Assembly: GCF_900496995.4 (NCBI RefSeq)
Contig: NC_044004.1
Location: 82,963,538-83,027,537 of the forward strand
From: Aquila chrysaetos chrysaetos
Lineage: Eukaryota; Chordata; Aves; Accipitriformes; Accipitridae
Length of the DNA stretch: 64,000 nt
Direction: 5' to 3'
The notes beneath the pieces were generated by a model that was not told the DNA's origin, searched no databases, and worked only from the letters and a program-made list of their open reading frames with translations. Below, in pieces: positions 62,280 through 64,000 of the stretch. The position numbers were made by a program, and so were the translations under genes. Positions within the stretch are counted from its first letter, which is position 1, and each line of letters begins with the position of its first letter.

Positions 62280-64000
62280 GTAGATAATGCATAAATACTT
62301 GTTCTGTAATAAATGTTAATAGCAGGGGTCCAAGAATTGCATTCCTAACTGAGAATCTGTGTTTAGTACTAATCTTCATATCCAGTGAAGACTGGAGATA
62401 AAAGCTCTGAAAGTGGAATGGGTTTGAGAGCCATAGGCTTGTAGGGGTTTTTTGCTGATTAAATTCTCAAGAAATAGCTGTTGAGGAAAAATAACCTTGT
62501 ACCAAATGTTCAGTCTCTGAAACGGAAATGAATTGTGGTAACCTACTAGTCTGACCTAGTCTAAAATTGAGCCTTGATTACTTAGCAAAATGGCAACATC
62601 AATTCCCCATTCAGATCCAGGCAATCAGGAACAATTGCAGAGCTGGTCCCTAATGCCACGTTTCTTGACATGAGATTCTTGGACTACTGCAGTCATGTTT
62701 TTTCATCTACCCCTGTGTCTCCTCATTGGCCTTCCGCTGGCTGTCATGAATGCACTACACCTCAATAGTTTCTGTGGAGAAACAAATTTTATACGATCAG
62801 CACAAAATGACCAGCCCTCGCTGTGATCTCTGTTTCCTAAATGCCATTCTGCACCCTGAAATAGCACACATCCCAGGGTCTCGTTAAGAGATTCTCTACG
62901 CTTGTGGGAGGGTCTTGTGTGTGATGTGGGTGCTGGGTATTGATTAAGAAAACCGTTAATGGCCCCATGTAGATCCATCAGTTCTTAGCAATCAACTGAT
63001 ACAATTTCAAGTTAAATCTTTTCCATTTCATATAAAAATGCTTAACTGTATGGATTTCTAATGCTTTTACTCGTGTAGAATTAGCCCGTGGGGTCTTGTT
63101 GCCGCTGCTCGTATAGGAATTATATTCATTCCACAGTGTCATTGTTCCCTGTCTTAGCATACTCTTACCTGTTCTGTGCACTCGGGGGATCTGGTTTTGT
63201 TTTTATTTGGTATGAACGCTATTGGGCTGTATTTCTTCAGCTGAATTTGAACTACTCCAGAAGATAACTTGGATACTTAATTTTGTTTAGCAATTTGCAC
63301 TCTTAGATCCTTTTTCAAGAGAGGATGACTAAACTTACTGTGAGTACAAAACTACCGAAAAATTGTGTCATCTGATGGTACTCCCGCTAGGGTTTCTCAC
63401 TCGGTGGTAGGACTGAAACTTGAACGTTACAGGGAACAACTTCTTATACCTGCTCACGTTCAGATGTTTGCTGAATGAAAATTAAAAGCGATTGCATGTT
63501 AACTTTGGTTTAAGCTGTTTATTTTGTATGTATACAAGAGGACGGTAAGTGTAGTAGGTATAAAGAGACTTTTTTTTTTTTTTTTTGCTATTGATGTGTG
63601 AGTCGGCAATGGCAGTGTCTTTTTGACAAATCCTTTGTAGCAGACTGTCTTTCTTCATTTGAACACATGTAAGAAGAGCTTGAAACAGAGAGAACTTACT
63701 TTTCCAGGGCTAGTCAGAAGTCCACAGGCTGCACCTTGGGCCAATGGTGCACTGGCACCACCCTAGCAAAGTGATGGTGCTGTGGCATCCAGCACCTGTG
63801 CAGTCTCATGCACTGGGAGGCTGTCTGGGCCAGTAGCACCTGTTTCAGCACAGCTGCCCTGCATTGGGGCACCTCTTCTAAGGGGGCAAATGGGAAGATG
63901 GGTTTCTTGGAGCTTTCTCTGGCATGGTGGAGCTTGGGCCCTCACTTAGGTCTGCTCCTGCTAGCCAGTGACTGGTTGTCCTGAAAATCTGTGGAACGCT
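62280..64000. other. NUP54: NUP54 intron 2 (to window end)
   Basis: 1.7 kb without a recognisable exon. A T-run of about 18 lies at 63570-63587. The AG at about 63707 starts a frame that soon stops and is not a convincing exon 3. Confidence 0.7.

Noticed and set aside
63708-63768. Candidate NUP54 exon 3 after a TTTTCCAG acceptor
   Set aside because: In the required phase the frame meets a stop after about 20 codons and shows no FG motifs or similarity to the next NUP54 segment.
1-64000. tRNA, rRNA, CRISPR or bacterial-type operons
   Set aside because: No cloverleaf box motifs, no repeat-spacer arrays and no tightly packed gene clusters were seen; the sequence is intron-rich vertebrate DNA.

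Overview
The window is vertebrate nuclear DNA and almost certainly avian. Genes are split by GT-AG introns, promoters lie in short CpG islands, interspersed repeats are sparse, and the one clear mobile element is a solo LTR of a type common in bird genomes. Gene order and strands match the conserved block CCDC158 - STBD1 - FAM47E - SCARB2 - NUP54 (human 4q21.1), read in the opposite direction to the human map. No bacterial-type system, CRISPR array, tRNA or rRNA was seen.

Layout. (1) 1-7376, + strand: the last exons of CCDC158, a coiled-coil protein, ending at 7294 with a poly(A) signal at 7371. (2) 7377-13146: intergenic DNA between two convergent genes. (3) 13147-14990, - strand: complete two-exon STBD1, a membrane-anchored glycogen-binding protein (362 aa). 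(4) 14991-19429: intergenic. (5) 19430-28083, - strand: FAM47E, of which two coding exons can be recognised; the middle and first exons were not found. (6) 34.7-35.3 kb: CpG island between FAM47E and SCARB2, which diverge. (7) 35182-57319, + strand: complete SCARB2 (LIMP-2), 12 exons, 482 aa, every splice phase consistent. (8) 57320-59600: SCARB2 3' UTR and intergenic DNA, including an unexplained 241-codon ORF. (9) 59814-64000, + strand: the first two coding exons of NUP54, with a CpG-island promoter and a ten-copy 52-bp GC-rich minisatellite in intron 1.

Functional theme. SCARB2 carries glucocerebrosidase to lysosomes, and STBD1 is thought to link glycogen to membranes and to autophagy, so two neighbours act in lysosomal and glycogen biology. 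NUP54 is a nuclear-pore FG nucleoporin and is only a positional neighbour. The most interesting points are the 52-bp NUP54 minisatellite, which repeats a CCAAT box at five helical turns; the replacement of the LIMP-2 pH-switch histidine by arginine, with a new histidine three residues on; the long ORF behind SCARB2; and a coding-like antisense block in SCARB2 intron 11. Exon coordinates come from hand translation and comparison with human proteins recalled from memory; no alignment or search was run.
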